This document shows, one piece after another, positions 8,603 through 17,718 of a stretch of 32,149 bases of DNA. The translations under genes were made by a program, and so were the position numbers. The DNA comes from a candidate division Zixibacteria bacterium SM23_73_3 (GTDB lineage Bacteria; Zixibacteria; MSB-5A5; SM1-73): positions 1 to 32,149 of the forward strand of contig LJUX01000013.1 of NCBI GenBank assembly GCA_001304155.1. Direction: 5' to 3'. The notes under the pieces are model-generated. The model had not been told where the DNA came from. It did no database searches and worked only from the letters and a program-made list of their open reading frames with translations. How positions within the stretch are numbered: position 1 is the stretch's first letter; every line of letters starts with the position of its first letter.

Positions 8603-9037
8603 GCCAGAGCAGAAAATAAGCCGAGTTCTGTTCCCTTCGATCCCGCCGTCGGCGGGACTCGGGACGATGATCATCTATCTGGGTCCTTTGTTGCCAAAGG
8701 ACTCAAGCGACCTACCCGGAAGTTACCCTTTGCCTTCGGCTCAGGACGAATCCCTGGTCTTAAGGTTAGGGACGAGGCGGGCAACCTCTTTCTTCCTTAC
8801 TTGGTCTTGCTCTCAGGTGGGGTTTGCCCGGACCCGTGTTACCACGGGTACGGGTGGTCTCTTACACCACCTTTTCACCCTTAGCCAAATGGCCGGTCTG
8901 TTTTCTGTGGCACTTTCCGTCCCTTCAGGATTAACCCTGACGGGCCCACGCGTTACGTGGCACCTTGCCCTGGAGAGCTCGGACTTTCCTCCTCCCCCGC
9001 CAAAGGTGGGGGAAGCGATCATCTATTCTGCTCTGGC
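8603..9037 (-). ncRNA. rnpB: RNase P RNA, bacterial type A
   Basis: The catalytic RNA that removes 5' leaders from tRNA precursors. On the minus strand the ends pair as helix P1: GCCAGAGCAGAA at the 5' end and TTCTGCTCTGGC at the 3' end. Conserved blocks are present in order: GAGGAAAGTCCGAGCTC near the 5' end, CCACAGAAA, GGGTGAAAAGGTGG, AAGAGACCACC, and finally ACAGAACTCGGCTTAT before P1. Length is ~435 nt, towards the long end for the type. A strong GC hairpin (tcccgcc/ggcggga) lies in the 3' part. The three ORF-track entries here (8601..9077 +, 8813..9022 - and neighbours) are artefacts of the RNA sequence. Confidence 0.95.
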
Positions 9038-9083
9038 AACTCTAACTCACCTTTGCATAACCTCTCTTTTAAACTGAAGCCAA

Positions 9084-9111
9084 CCAATAAAGATACGCTT
9101 TTTTCTGTCAA
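9084..9111 (-). promoter_or_regulatory. Possible rnpB promoter
   Basis: TTGACA (9106-9111, minus) is separated by 16 bases from TATTGG (9084-9089), a weak -10. Transcription would start about 40 bases before the mature 5' end, requiring a short processed leader. The -35 is convincing, the -10 is not. Confidence 0.35.
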
Positions 9112-9216
9112 AACGAGAGTTTGATCTTCGTAACCTCAAGTACTCTGCTCGTTCGTCACCGAATCATCCTGGATGGACAAGATGTCTTTTATCAACAATG
9201 TTCGCTAGCTGGCACT

Positions 9217-9948
9217 TCAAAAGCCTTCCTTCTCGATAATGGCAACGCACCATGATTGTTCCGAACCGAAAAAACGTTTGACTCGCCAGCCAGTGCCGTC
9301 CAAAATGTTCTGCATCTCATTTTCTGACACCAACAGGTAATCAAACCAGGGGGTCGCATATTTTTTGTACCTAACCCGCAGCCTTACTTGCCCGGACATT
9401 CTGCCCCTCTTTCTGTTGAATTTGTGATATTCAAAATGGGCAGGTTCATCAGTTTTGTATGGGTCCATGCTCTCTGCTATAATCCTCGCCCTCTGGGGGG
9501 TGATTTTGTGGAATCTTTTCAGCAGTCGCTTTGCGCTGTTGAAACTCCCGAATAGTCCAAAGTTGTTGCCCAACATGAGCAGAGTGTCAAATTTTCCTAT
9601 TCGTGAACTAACCTGGGTAATAGATACCAACTTTGCTTTTTTGAGACCCCTAAGTTTACAGACTTTTATTGCCAGAGGGGATACATCTATTCCTAAAACA
9701 TCAAATCCCCTTTTCTGAAGATAGAGACAGTGCCTTCCAGCCCCACAGCCTATATCCAATACCTTGCCTCTCACATATCGCATCGCCTTCTTTTCGTGCG
9801 GCGGCCAATCCTTAAATTTGGAAAAATATACCTTGGGCGCATTTGTAGGAGTAATGAAGCCATCATCTCTTTCTGCAATTTCAAAGCCGCCCTTACCTTT
9901 AAGGTAGTCGTACATTGCGTAACCGTGTGCGTCCTGGTAATCTTTCAT
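9217..9948 (-). CDS. Class I SAM-dependent methyltransferase, substrate unknown
   Basis: 243 residues from ATG 9948 (the track's 9981 start is a TTG; GGAAGAG lies before the ATG). The SAM-binding Rossmann core is clear: VLDIGCGAGRHCLYLQKRG (motif I) followed by GIDVSPLAIKVCK (motif II) with the acidic Asp at the end of strand 2, and DTLLMLGNNFGLFG in the position of motif IV. The N-terminal ~60 residues (GYAMYDYLKGKGG) and the basic C-terminal part (RGRMSGQVRLRVRYKKYATPWF) probably form the substrate cap. The fold resembles small-molecule methyltransferases of the Methyltransf_11/25 groups. It stands alone between rnpB and a repeat cluster, so context gives no substrate. Confidence 0.85.
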   Translation of the reverse strand: MKDYQDAHGYAMYDYLKGKGGFEIAERDDGFITPTNAPKVYFSKFKDWPPHEKKAMRYVRGKVLDIGCGAGRHCLYLQKRGFDVLGIDVSPLAIKVCKLRGLKKAKLVSITQVSSRIGKFDTLLMLGNNFGLFGSFNSAKRLLKRFHKITPQRARIIAESMDPYKTDEPAHFEYHKFNRKRGRMSGQVRLRVRYKKYATPWFDYLLVSENEMQNILDGTGWRVKRFFGSEQSWCVAIIEKEGF

Positions 9949-10035
9949 GAGTTCATCTCTTCCAGAGCTTGACAATTTCAAGTGATTTGCTTATCTCCGA
10001 ATGGGGCGGGCATCTGTGAGCGACCAAGGAGACCT

Positions 10036-10088
10036 GTAGTTGCTCAATTCATTGAGCTTTCTTTTGGCTCGATAAATCGAGCCACTAC
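10036..10088. repeat. REPIN-like inverted pair C (GTAG ... CTAC)
   Basis: GTAG at 10036-10039 precedes GCTCAAT-TC-ATTGAGC. A short spacer follows, then GGCTCGAT-AA-ATCGAGCC and CTAC at 10085-10088. The two palindromes differ in sequence but share the GTAG boundary and inverted orientation. Confidence 0.75.
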
Positions 10089-10183
10089 AAATCCCATATA
10101 TTTTTGATGCATCGGCATTAGTAAATACCGATGTTTTTAGCTTCGGTAATTCTTCATGATAAATCGGCGAAAATCATAAACAT

Positions 10184-10642
10184 CTACTCCATTTCGCCTT
10201 TCTCTTTTAACTTGATTAGATATTTAAGATCTTGCAAGTCTTGCGGACGACCTGTGGCTTTTTTCATCTCGATAAGATCATCTAAAGAAGCGAAATACAC
10301 CGGGGCCTCACTAAAATTTGCGTCTACTTTATTATTCCAGATTTTCTCAAAGTTTGTACCTTTTACAAATGGATGAATATTCGTATGAATGCTTACGGAT
10401 CTGTTTCCACCTCATACTGGCGAATCAAAAGCTTCTTTTGCAATAGGTCGTCCACAGAGACGTCCGACATATCATAGCCGAATGCTTTTAGCGCCTCTAA
10501 AGTTCTCTCTGCATTCTGTCGCTCTGGTCTGATGAAGAAGGTATGCACGGATATATCCGTGTACCGGCATGGCCGTAGCCCCGATTATGACGAAATCAAC
10601 TCTATGTTCTCTTAACAATCTGAGTAGGTCTTCTGTGTCCAT
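10184..10642 (-). pseudogene. Broken AbiEii-type nucleotidyltransferase (two frameshifts)
   Basis: Three fragments in two frames together spell one nucleotidyltransferase of the AbiEii/AbiGii-toxin-like (DUF1814) type. Frame 1 from ATG 10642 gives MDTEDLLRLLREHRVDFVIIGATAMPVHGYIR. The frame then shifts and continues FIRPERQNAERTLEALKAF ... KKLLIRQYEVETDP to a TAA at 10395. The first frame resumes with HPFVKGTNFEKIW ... PVYFASLDDLIEMKKATGRP to a TAG at 10184. The stretch where the conserved TEDIDI catalytic acidic motif should sit is missing or scrambled, so the enzyme is probably dead even if a frameshift were a sequencing error. The start overlaps the end of the upstream small gene by 41 bases, the normal arrangement for this pair. 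Confidence 0.8.
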
Positions 10643-10787
10643 TTCTTTCCAGAAGCTCAATTAGCTCTTTGGTTTTCTTAAGCATCAACTGAAATCTCTC
10701 TTGGAGGCTCAGAGACAAAAGCCAGGATAGCTCAAACTCAATCTCCTGCTCTTCATTGTGGTTATCCAACTTTAGTACCGGAGACAT
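10602..10787 (-). CDS. Small conserved partner protein of the nucleotidyltransferase
   Basis: 61 residues, with AAGGA ten bases before ATG 10787. Residues 9-45 (NHNEEQEIEFELSWLLSLSL ... LQERFQLMLKKTKELIELL) form an amphipathic helical region, and the C-terminus ends HRRPTQIVKRT. From memory, short proteins of this type (xRFxMM..K...EL...NGHRRP.EIVKR) precede DUF1814 nucleotidyltransferase genes. It overlaps the pseudogene by 41 bases and appears intact. Function is unknown; an antitoxin-like or structural partner role is only a guess. With its partner broken, this gene is likely a relic or acts alone. Confidence 0.6.
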   Translation of the reverse strand: MSPVLKLDNHNEEQEIEFELSWLLSLSLQERFQLMLKKTKELIELLERNGHRRPTQIVKRT

Positions 10788-10895
10788 TGCTCGCTTCCTT
10801 CAAGATTTAATGCATCAACATTTTCGTTACGTCACATCTTCTAAACCTGAGGTACTGTCAGGAGAAGCACTTGACAGAACACAAGAATATTTAGA

Positions 10896-10918
10896 GGCGA
10901 TTCATGAATCGCCCCTAC
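10896..10918 (-). repeat. REP-like unit: GTAG + palindrome
   Basis: Minus strand: GTAGGG followed by the perfect palindrome GGCGATTCATGAATCGCC. It sits immediately downstream of the guaB stop codon. Confidence 0.7.
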
Positions 10919-10922
10919 AGGG

Positions 10923-12416
<1,494 letters not shown>

Positions 12417-12426
12417 TTAAGTTGAA

Positions 12427-13146
12427 TCATCCTGACTCATCAGTCCAGATCAATATCCTTCCGCAATTATCACAGGTATAGATTATCTCTCCCTTTCTTA
12501 TCTCCTGGATCATCTGGGGAGGGATACCCTTGTAGCAAGCTCCACATGCTCTCTTTCTTATGGTGACCACCACCTGATTACCCCTTCCCCTTTTCACTCT
12601 CTCATAAGTGGCTAAAAGCCTTTTATCGATCCTTACCGTGATATTTTTTCGGTCGCCCTCCTTGATCTTGATCTTATCCTCGATGGAATTAAGCTCCTCT
12701 CTTAAGTGAACCAACTGGGTGGCGTTATTTTCTTCCACTTCCTCTAATTTCTGCTTGTATTGTTTTATCTTCTCTTTCAGATCATCCATATGGGTGAGGA
12801 TTTTCAATATCTCCTCCTCGGTCTCGGAGATCCTCACTTTGCGGTTAGCTATCTCGCTGGTTAAGGCGTCATATTCCTTGTTGGTCTTAATGATAAGCAT
12901 CTGTTTTTGAAATTTTGCCAGCTCTTGATTGAAGGTGGCTAACTCCATGTCCAATTTGCTGTGAAGTAGATTCTGTTCTTTAAGCTCCTGTTCTGAAGCT
13001 TCGAGCGCTTTCTTAGTCTCCTCCGTCTCCCTCTCCAGGTTATTTATCATCTCCGGAAGATAGTCTTTGGACCTGTCCAGCTCTCCCAGATCATAGTCGA
13101 TATTCTGGAGCTTCAAAAGCATCTCCATTTCTTTTTCAATAACCAT
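12427..13146 (-). CDS. Coiled-coil protein with C-terminal zinc ribbon (CT398/DUF164-like)
   Basis: 239 residues starting at ATG 13146, which has GAGGAG seven bases upstream; the track's extra 13 residues overlap a terminator hairpin. Residues ~5-180 are almost continuous heptad-rich, charged coiled coil (NLERETEETKKALEASEQEL ...). The C-terminus has four zinc-binding cysteines (CGAC and CDNC, 18-20 residues apart) around GIPPQMIQEIRKGE, typical of the zf-RING_7 domain. The family is widespread in bacteria, and a chlamydial member has been studied as a coiled-coil hairpin protein, but its cellular job is not settled. Genes of this family often lie near DNA-replication, nif3-like or rnpB genes. 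Here it lies 25 bases before guaB and ~220 bases after tRNA-Val. Confidence 0.88.
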   Translation of the reverse strand: MVIEKEMEMLLKLQNIDYDLGELDRSKDYLPEMINNLERETEETKKALEASEQELKEQNLLHSKLDMELATFNQELAKFQKQMLIIKTNKEYDALTSEIANRKVRISETEEEILKILTHMDDLKEKIKQYKQKLEEVEENNATQLVHLREELNSIEDKIKIKEGDRKNITVRIDKRLLATYERVKRGRGNQVVVTIRKRACGACYKGIPPQMIQEIRKGEIIYTCDNCGRILIWTDESG

Positions 13147-13160
13147 TCGATTTCTCCTCG

Positions 13161-13203
13161 GTATAAAAAACAAAAAAGTGCACAAACTTTTTGTGCACTT
13201 TAC
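13161..13203 (-). terminator. Rho-independent terminator after tRNA-Val
   Basis: Minus strand: AAGTGCACAAA pairs perfectly with TTTGTGCACTT across a short loop and is followed by TTTTTTGTTTTTT. It ends the tRNA transcript ~165 bases after the tRNA. The zinc-ribbon gene starts only 15 bases further on, so it may also limit read-through into the zinc-ribbon-guaB pair. Confidence 0.85.
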
Positions 13204-13366
13204 GACCCGCTTTTTCCTCTTTTAATTGTCAATAACTCTGAGAATATTCTTTTCAAGTTTTCCTCACCCCCACAACACTCTTCCTTCTCCATCAACTCTC
13301 CTTGAGTTTTAGGTATTTCATGTCAGCTTCATCCTTTACGCTTAAGTTGCCGTTTTTTGCTCTTTA

Positions 13367-13443
13367 TGGTGGGCAATACTGGATTCGAACCAGTGACCTT
13401 TCGGATGTGAACCGAACGCTCTAACCAACTGAGCTAATCGCCC
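13367..13443 (-). tRNA. tRNA-Val (anticodon CAC), CCA encoded
   Basis: The cloverleaf is complete. Acceptor GGGCGAT/ATTGCCC has one G-U pair. The D arm is GCTC-AGTTGGTTA-GAGC, the anticodon stem TTCGG/CCGAA with loop TTCACAT, and the T arm ACTGG-TTCGAAT-CCAGT, followed by A73 and an encoded CCA. Anticodon CAC reads the valine codon GUG. The gene has its own promoter and terminator. Confidence 0.96.
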
Positions 13444-13502
13444 TATCAATTTTCTAATTCCACCTTGAGGTTTATACGATTCCTCAAAGTTCTTAACTTT
13501 TT

Positions 13503-13531
13503 AATATATCACCAATGACCAAATTTGTCAA
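13503..13531 (-). promoter_or_regulatory. Sigma70 promoter of tRNA-Val
   Basis: Minus strand: TTGACA (13526-13531), exactly 17 bases, then TATATT (13503-13508). Transcription would begin near 13496, about 50 bases before the mature tRNA. Confidence 0.85.
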
Positions 13532-13665
13532 TATTTAAAATCTATCACGCAAAAATTTTTGATTTGTTGGAGTTGTGCACAAAATCCCCCTACCATTACT
13601 CAAAAAAAGAGAAATCCCGAATCTTCGATTCCCACTCCAACTCCCCAAAATCCCTCGCTTCTCTC

Positions 13666-13875
13666 TTACTCTCTGATCAATAATACGTTCACTGCCTTTA
13701 CGATAACTTTTACTGTATCACCTTCCTTGATACCTAAATCGTTAAGCGAGTCTATGGTCATAACCGAGCTCATCTTTGAACCGGCTGGAATATCAAGTCT
13801 GACCTGACACATCATCGCGCCTCTCTTGACCTCCACCACCTTGCCGACTAACTGGTTTCTGGCTCCATACTTCAT
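13666..13875 (-). CDS. Mop/TOBE-domain molybdate (molybdopterin)-binding protein
   Basis: 69 residues, the usual size of a single Mop domain. The start is ATG 13875, not the track's 14022, because a near-perfect AAAGGAGGT lies 6 bases upstream. The sequence MKYGARNQLVGKVVEVKRGAM ... TIDSLNDLGIKEGDTVKVIVKAVNVLLI is a canonical TOBE beta-barrel. Such proteins oligomerise in the cytosol and bind molybdate or tungstate, buffering the oxyanion. No molybdate transporter or cofactor gene is nearby. Tungstate binding is equally possible. Confidence 0.92.
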   Translation of the reverse strand: MKYGARNQLVGKVVEVKRGAMMCQVRLDIPAGSKMSSVMTIDSLNDLGIKEGDTVKVIVKAVNVLLIRE

Positions 13876-13938
13876 GGTAAGACCTCCTTTCAAAGAGTGA
13901 AACTTAGGGTGAAGGGAATATAACAAAAGACGGTGGGA

Positions 13939-14019
13939 GATGCAACAGTCTCTTGGTGCATAGACACCAGGAAGTGCCGACGCAAATTGGCTTCGGGAAT
14001 TGGCATTCCCGATGCAACA
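13939..14019. mobile_element. Small palindromic insert with 9-bp direct flanks (MITE-like)
   Basis: GATGCAACA at 13939-13947 is repeated exactly at 14011-14019. The 63 bases between hold two hairpins, TGGTG-CATAGA-CACCA and CGGGAAT-TGGC-ATTCCCG. The layout resembles a tiny non-coding insertion with a target duplication, but terminal inverted repeats are not evident. It lies between the Mop and prolyl oligopeptidase genes. Confidence 0.4.
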
Positions 14020-14081
14020 CAAATCCTTCCTACTTCACATATGGTATATGCGTCTCACTCCAGATAAACACTGTCTCAGGA

Positions 14082-16262
14082 CTAAGGATATGAAACTCCC
14101 AATTGCCAGAAGATGAAACTCCAGATATCGGTGTATTCCTCTATCACTTTGGAAAGAGGAGTTCCGGCATGACCGGCTTTGGTGTCAAAGCGTAAAATTA
14201 TGGGGGCGTCTGACGATGTGGCCGCCTGCAATCGGGCAGTCATCTTCAGCGCGTGCATGGGATCAACCCGGCTATCTGAGTCTGCGGTCAAAATCATTGT
14301 AGCGGGATAGGGCGTTCCATCGACCACCCGGTGGTAGGGAGAGTAGTCAAAGAGCCACTGGAACTGGACCGAATCTTCCGGCGATCCGTATTCGGGAATC
14401 CAAAACTTGGCGATTAAGAAATTGTGATACCTTACCATGTCCAGAAGAGGATTCCAGCAGACTACCGCACGGAAGAGATCAGGTCTTTGGGTCATGGCGG
14501 CTCCCACCAGAAGTCCACCATTGCTTCCCCCCTTGATAACCAGCCTGGAGGTATTGGTATAGTTATTGGAGATCAGCCATTCGGCTGCAGCAATGAAATC
14601 ATCAAAGGTATTCTGCTTATTTCCCAACATACCTGCCTTATGCCACTCTTCGCCATATTCTGATCCTCCCCTCAGATTTGCAGCGGCAAACACTCCCCCG
14701 TTTTCCAACCACAAAAAGGTGCTTCGCTGAAAACTTGGGGTCAAGGCGCTGTTGAATCCCCCGTATCCGGTTAATAGAGTGGGATTTTCGCCGTTTAGTT
14801 TCAATCCCTTCTTGTGGACCAAAAACATCGATACTTTTGTCCCGTCCTTCGACTCATACCACACCTGTTTTACCTGATAGGGTGAGGTATCGATGTCCGA
14901 TTTTACCTGGTCAAAGACGGAAAGCTTATCTGTTTTGAGATCGTAATGACATATGGTTGGTGGTACAAAGTAGGAGTGAAAGCCGAACAAAACCTCCGAA
15001 CCGTCCCATTCTCCGTTGAGCCCATAGACGGAGCCTAAGGTGGACAGCTCGATATCTTTGAGATGCTCGCCGGATAGAGAAAATATCTTCAGTCTGGAGG
15101 AGGCGTTCTGCATGTATTGAGCCACCAGCCACTTACCCACCACCAGCACCATCTGTAGCACTGACTCATTCTCCGGGATAAGCTCCTCCCAGTTTTCCAT
15201 GGTTGGTTCTTTCAAATTTACCTTAAAAAAGCGATAGTTGGGCGCCTCGTAGTTAGTGTGCAGATATAGATTGTTCTCAACAATTTGTCCATTGAACAGC
15301 GCCCCCTTTTCCACCGCCACCGGGATAAATCCATCCTGTTTCACCGATTCGGGTGAACGGTTAAGGGGCTGGAAATACACATCGGACTTATCCCAGCCCA
15401 TGAAGGTGGAAAGCAAAAGATTGTGATCGTCCGACGAAAAGGTTATGCTTGACCACTCGGTCATGTCCCTTCCTTCACCAAATATTTTTGGGTCCTTCTC
15501 CGGGTCCGTTCCCAGCACATGATAAAAGACGTGCCGGTGATAGTTTTCCTCATCCTGTGGGACCGTTCCTGGTGCGGGCAAACGGGTGTAGTAAAATCCA
15601 GTGTTGTCTTCCTTCCAGGAGAGATCGGTATATCGGGTTTTTGTGATCATGTCAGGCAGTTTCTCGCCGCTCTCCACGTTCATAATATGGAGAGTGCTCT
15701 GCTCCGTCCCCTCCCGAGAAATACCATAGGCCAGTAGTTTGCCGTCATCTGAAGGATACCACCAGTCGAGTGATACGAGACCTTCCTTATCCAGGGTATT
15801 TGGATCGATTAAGACTTTTTCCTTGCCACCCAAGCCCCATCGCGCATAAAGAATCGGCTGATTCTGTTTTCCCTCTCTTCTGGTATAGAAGTACCGGTCC
15901 TTATGAATCTGCGGTGAGCCGATGGAACCGATGGAGAAAAGTTGCTCTAAGCGCTTTCTGATCTTCTGACGAGCTGAAAGAGAATCCAGGAAAAGCCGTG
16001 TATACTCATTTTGTTCCTCTACCCACTTCTTTACCTTCTCACCATCCGCATCTTCTAGCCAGCGATATGGATCCTCCACCTTCTGATTGTGTATTATCTC
16101 TACCACGTTGTCCACTTCAGTTTTCGGCGGGGTTGTGCTCATGGCTTTCTCCTGTGAATTTACTTCAGCGACGCAGATGCTTCCGAATAAAATGGAAAAA
16201 CAACAAAATAGGAGACAAAAATTTTTAAAAGTAGCTCTGCAAAATGAATTTGTTTGAATCAT
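14082..16262 (-). CDS. Secreted prolyl oligopeptidase (serine peptidase family S9A)
   Basis: 726 residues, slightly longer than cytosolic prolyl oligopeptidase because of an N-terminal export signal (LLFCCFSILFGSICVAEVNS). The family cleaves short peptides after proline; here it would act in the periplasm or outside. Residues ~45-110 match the N-terminal segment (EDPYRWLEDADGEKVKKWVEEQNEYT), followed by the seven-bladed propeller and then the alpha/beta hydrolase domain. The catalytic triad is visible: Ser580 in GGSNGG, Asp663 in TADSDSRV (with the adjacent substrate-binding Arg665) and His698 in KAGHAG. The last motif differs slightly from the common GHG form. GAGAGGAG lies 8 bases before the start. 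It is divergent from the outer-membrane gene at 16774. Confidence 0.95.
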   Translation of the reverse strand: MIQTNSFCRATFKNFCLLFCCFSILFGSICVAEVNSQEKAMSTTPPKTEVDNVVEIIHNQKVEDPYRWLEDADGEKVKKWVEEQNEYTRLFLDSLSARQKIRKRLEQLFSIGSIGSPQIHKDRYFYTRREGKQNQPILYARWGLGGKEKVLIDPNTLDKEGLVSLDWWYPSDDGKLLAYGISREGTEQSTLHIMNVESGEKLPDMITKTRYTDLSWKEDNTGFYYTRLPAPGTVPQDEENYHRHVFYHVLGTDPEKDPKIFGEGRDMTEWSSITFSSDDHNLLLSTFMGWDKSDVYFQPLNRSPESVKQDGFIPVAVEKGALFNGQIVENNLYLHTNYEAPNYRFFKVNLKEPTMENWEELIPENESVLQMVLVVGKWLVAQYMQNASSRLKIFSLSGEHLKDIELSTLGSVYGLNGEWDGSEVLFGFHSYFVPPTICHYDLKTDKLSVFDQVKSDIDTSPYQVKQVWYESKDGTKVSMFLVHKKGLKLNGENPTLLTGYGGFNSALTPSFQRSTFLWLENGGVFAAANLRGGSEYGEEWHKAGMLGNKQNTFDDFIAAAEWLISNNYTNTSRLVIKGGSNGGLLVGAAMTQRPDLFRAVVCWNPLLDMVRYHNFLIAKFWIPEYGSPEDSVQFQWLFDYSPYHRVVDGTPYPATMILTADSDSRVDPMHALKMTARLQAATSSDAPIILRFDTKAGHAGTPLSKVIEEYTDIWSFIFWQLGVSYP

Positions 16263-16576
16263 GGGAAACTCCTCTCTTTTTACCTAAAAAGCCATGCTTT
16301 TCATCTTCATCCTCAAGGATCGTGATCATTGATCTTTTTCAGTGGAAAAGGCTTAATTCATGGGCAACTCACCGATATACAATTATCTCTTCGGTTTGAA
16401 TTTCCAAGAATGTTTAAGATAAGTAACTTTAAAGGGGTTGGCAACAAAAAAATGGGGATAACAATACAAAATATACTTTGATATGGGGAAATCTTATTCC
16501 CACAATACAAGACAAGATATTACATTTCTCAACAGATGACCGGTATCGGACCTTTACAAAAAAAGCAAAAAAATAG
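16263..16576. other. Intergenic region between divergent genes
   Basis: AT-rich spacer between the prolyl oligopeptidase start and the plus-strand promoter. Apart from the oligopeptidase ribosome binding site I see no convincing promoter for the minus strand and no gene. Confidence 0.6.
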
Positions 16577-16605
16577 TTGACAAACCAAATGGCTTCTCTT
16601 ATACT
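16577..16605 (+). promoter_or_regulatory. Sigma70 promoter of the outer-membrane barrel gene
   Basis: TTGACA (16577-16582), 17 bases, TATACT (16600-16605): near consensus. Transcription would start near 16612, leaving a ~160-base leader before ATG 16774. The leader holds three purine-rich AGGAGG-like tracts and a small hairpin followed by T5 (16693-16711). Confidence 0.85.
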
Positions 16606-16773
16606 TTTTCAAACTTTTAGCACAGAAGGGAGATATATCAAAACGGGCACTGTTATGTGAAAAGTTTAACAAAAATGAAGAAAGGAGGTGAGAAAGCACA
16701 AGTGCTTTTTGAAAAAGGAGGGGTACGCTTTTCCTGTCTAACCGTTTAAATCAAAAAAGAGGAGGGATAAGGG

Positions 16774-17445
16774 ATGAAAAAAATATTTGTTATTCTGGTC
16801 GTGTCAATCTTTGTCTCAAGCGCCGCTTATGGTATGGATATGTCCAAACACATTGGTTTTGGAGTTTGGGGTGGTGGGATCATGTCCATGAACGGAAGCA
16901 TCAACGCAGATGACAATCTCTCGGACGTATTCGGCTTTTATGGATTTCCAGCATTGGAGATAAAATATGTGATTATCGACAAAGTAGCCGTAGGAATTAA
17001 CGGAGGTTATGGCTACTTACCCGCCAAGGACGACAAAAGGGATGAACTCTGGCCTGAGTTGGGAGATGCAACTCCTGCCCTGAATATGCCCTATGTCGCC
17101 TTAAATGGAACTTTCAACTTCGGCCCCATGATGAAAGCTGAGGACAACATGCTCAATCCCTTTGTCACCGCGGGAGTGGGAATGTATATGTGGTATTTCT
17201 CTAAAAATGAGAGAACGGATAAGCTTTCCGTGATGGGGGAGGAATTTAAAGCCTCAAGCTTTGGATTTAACGTTGGCGGGGGAGTGGAGTATTTCGCCGC
17301 CGAGAAGCTGGCGGTATTTGGGCGGGTCAACTACCACATGGTGATGATGGAAGATAAGGATAAGTTCGGGGATGATTTTGGCAATCAGGGATTCTTGACC
17401 TTCGGCGCTGGAGTTACCTACTATCTGTTCACCGAGAGCGAGTGA
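16774..17445 (+). CDS. Outer-membrane beta-barrel protein (OmpA/opacity-like porin)
   Basis: 223 residues with GAGGAGG before the ATG. The signal peptide MKKIFVILVVSIFVSSAAYG is followed by alternating hydrophobic/polar strands with aromatic girdles (HIGFGVWGGGIMSMNGSI, LEIKYVIIDKVAVGINGGYG, FGFNVGGGVEYFAAEKLAVFG). It ends in a strand GFLTFGAGVTYYLF, a barrel-closing C-terminal signature, before a short acidic tail. This fits an 8-stranded barrel. Substrate or partner is unknown. It is strongly expressed judging by its promoter, has a terminator of its own, and is followed by a second barrel gene of similar design. Confidence 0.85.
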   Translation: MKKIFVILVVSIFVSSAAYGMDMSKHIGFGVWGGGIMSMNGSINADDNLSDVFGFYGFPALEIKYVIIDKVAVGINGGYGYLPAKDDKRDELWPELGDATPALNMPYVALNGTFNFGPMMKAEDNMLNPFVTAGVGMYMWYFSKNERTDKLSVMGEEFKASSFGFNVGGGVEYFAAEKLAVFGRVNYHMVMMEDKDKFGDDFGNQGFLTFGAGVTYYLFTESE

Positions 17446-17471
17446 TCTTGGAGTTTTGAATGGTGATCAAA

Positions 17472-17513
17472 CCCATCTGGGGGCGATAACGCCTCCAGAT
17501 GGGTTCTTATTAT
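17472..17513 (+). terminator. Terminator after the first barrel gene
   Basis: CCCATCTGG-rich arm (17472) pairs with CCAGATGGG ending at 17503 around an inner GGCG/CGCC stem, followed by TTCTTATTAT. The stem is long; the T-run is only moderate. Confidence 0.75.
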
Positions 17514-17718
17514 CAATAAGAGAGCTGCATCCAGCGGAGAAATACAGGACAGGACGGTAATGGACTTCTTTGTAGTTGACCTTTCACATGTAGAAGTGAA
17601 CACACAATTTCTTTCTTGATCGGGCACGGTTGAACCCCTGCCCGAACCAAGAGCTGACAACTTAGCTAATTGTAAAAATTCTTTATTTTGACAATTTTTG
17701 TAAAGAAAGGAGTGTGAC

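Noticed and set aside
8601-9077. 158-codon plus-strand ORF over rnpB
   Set aside because: The sequence is fully explained by RNase P RNA conserved blocks and P1 pairing.
16675-16749. 24-codon ORF in the barrel-gene leader as a gene
   Set aside because: Its own start lacks a ribosome binding site, and its AGGAGG content is purine leader sequence. It is kept only as part of a leader hypothesis.
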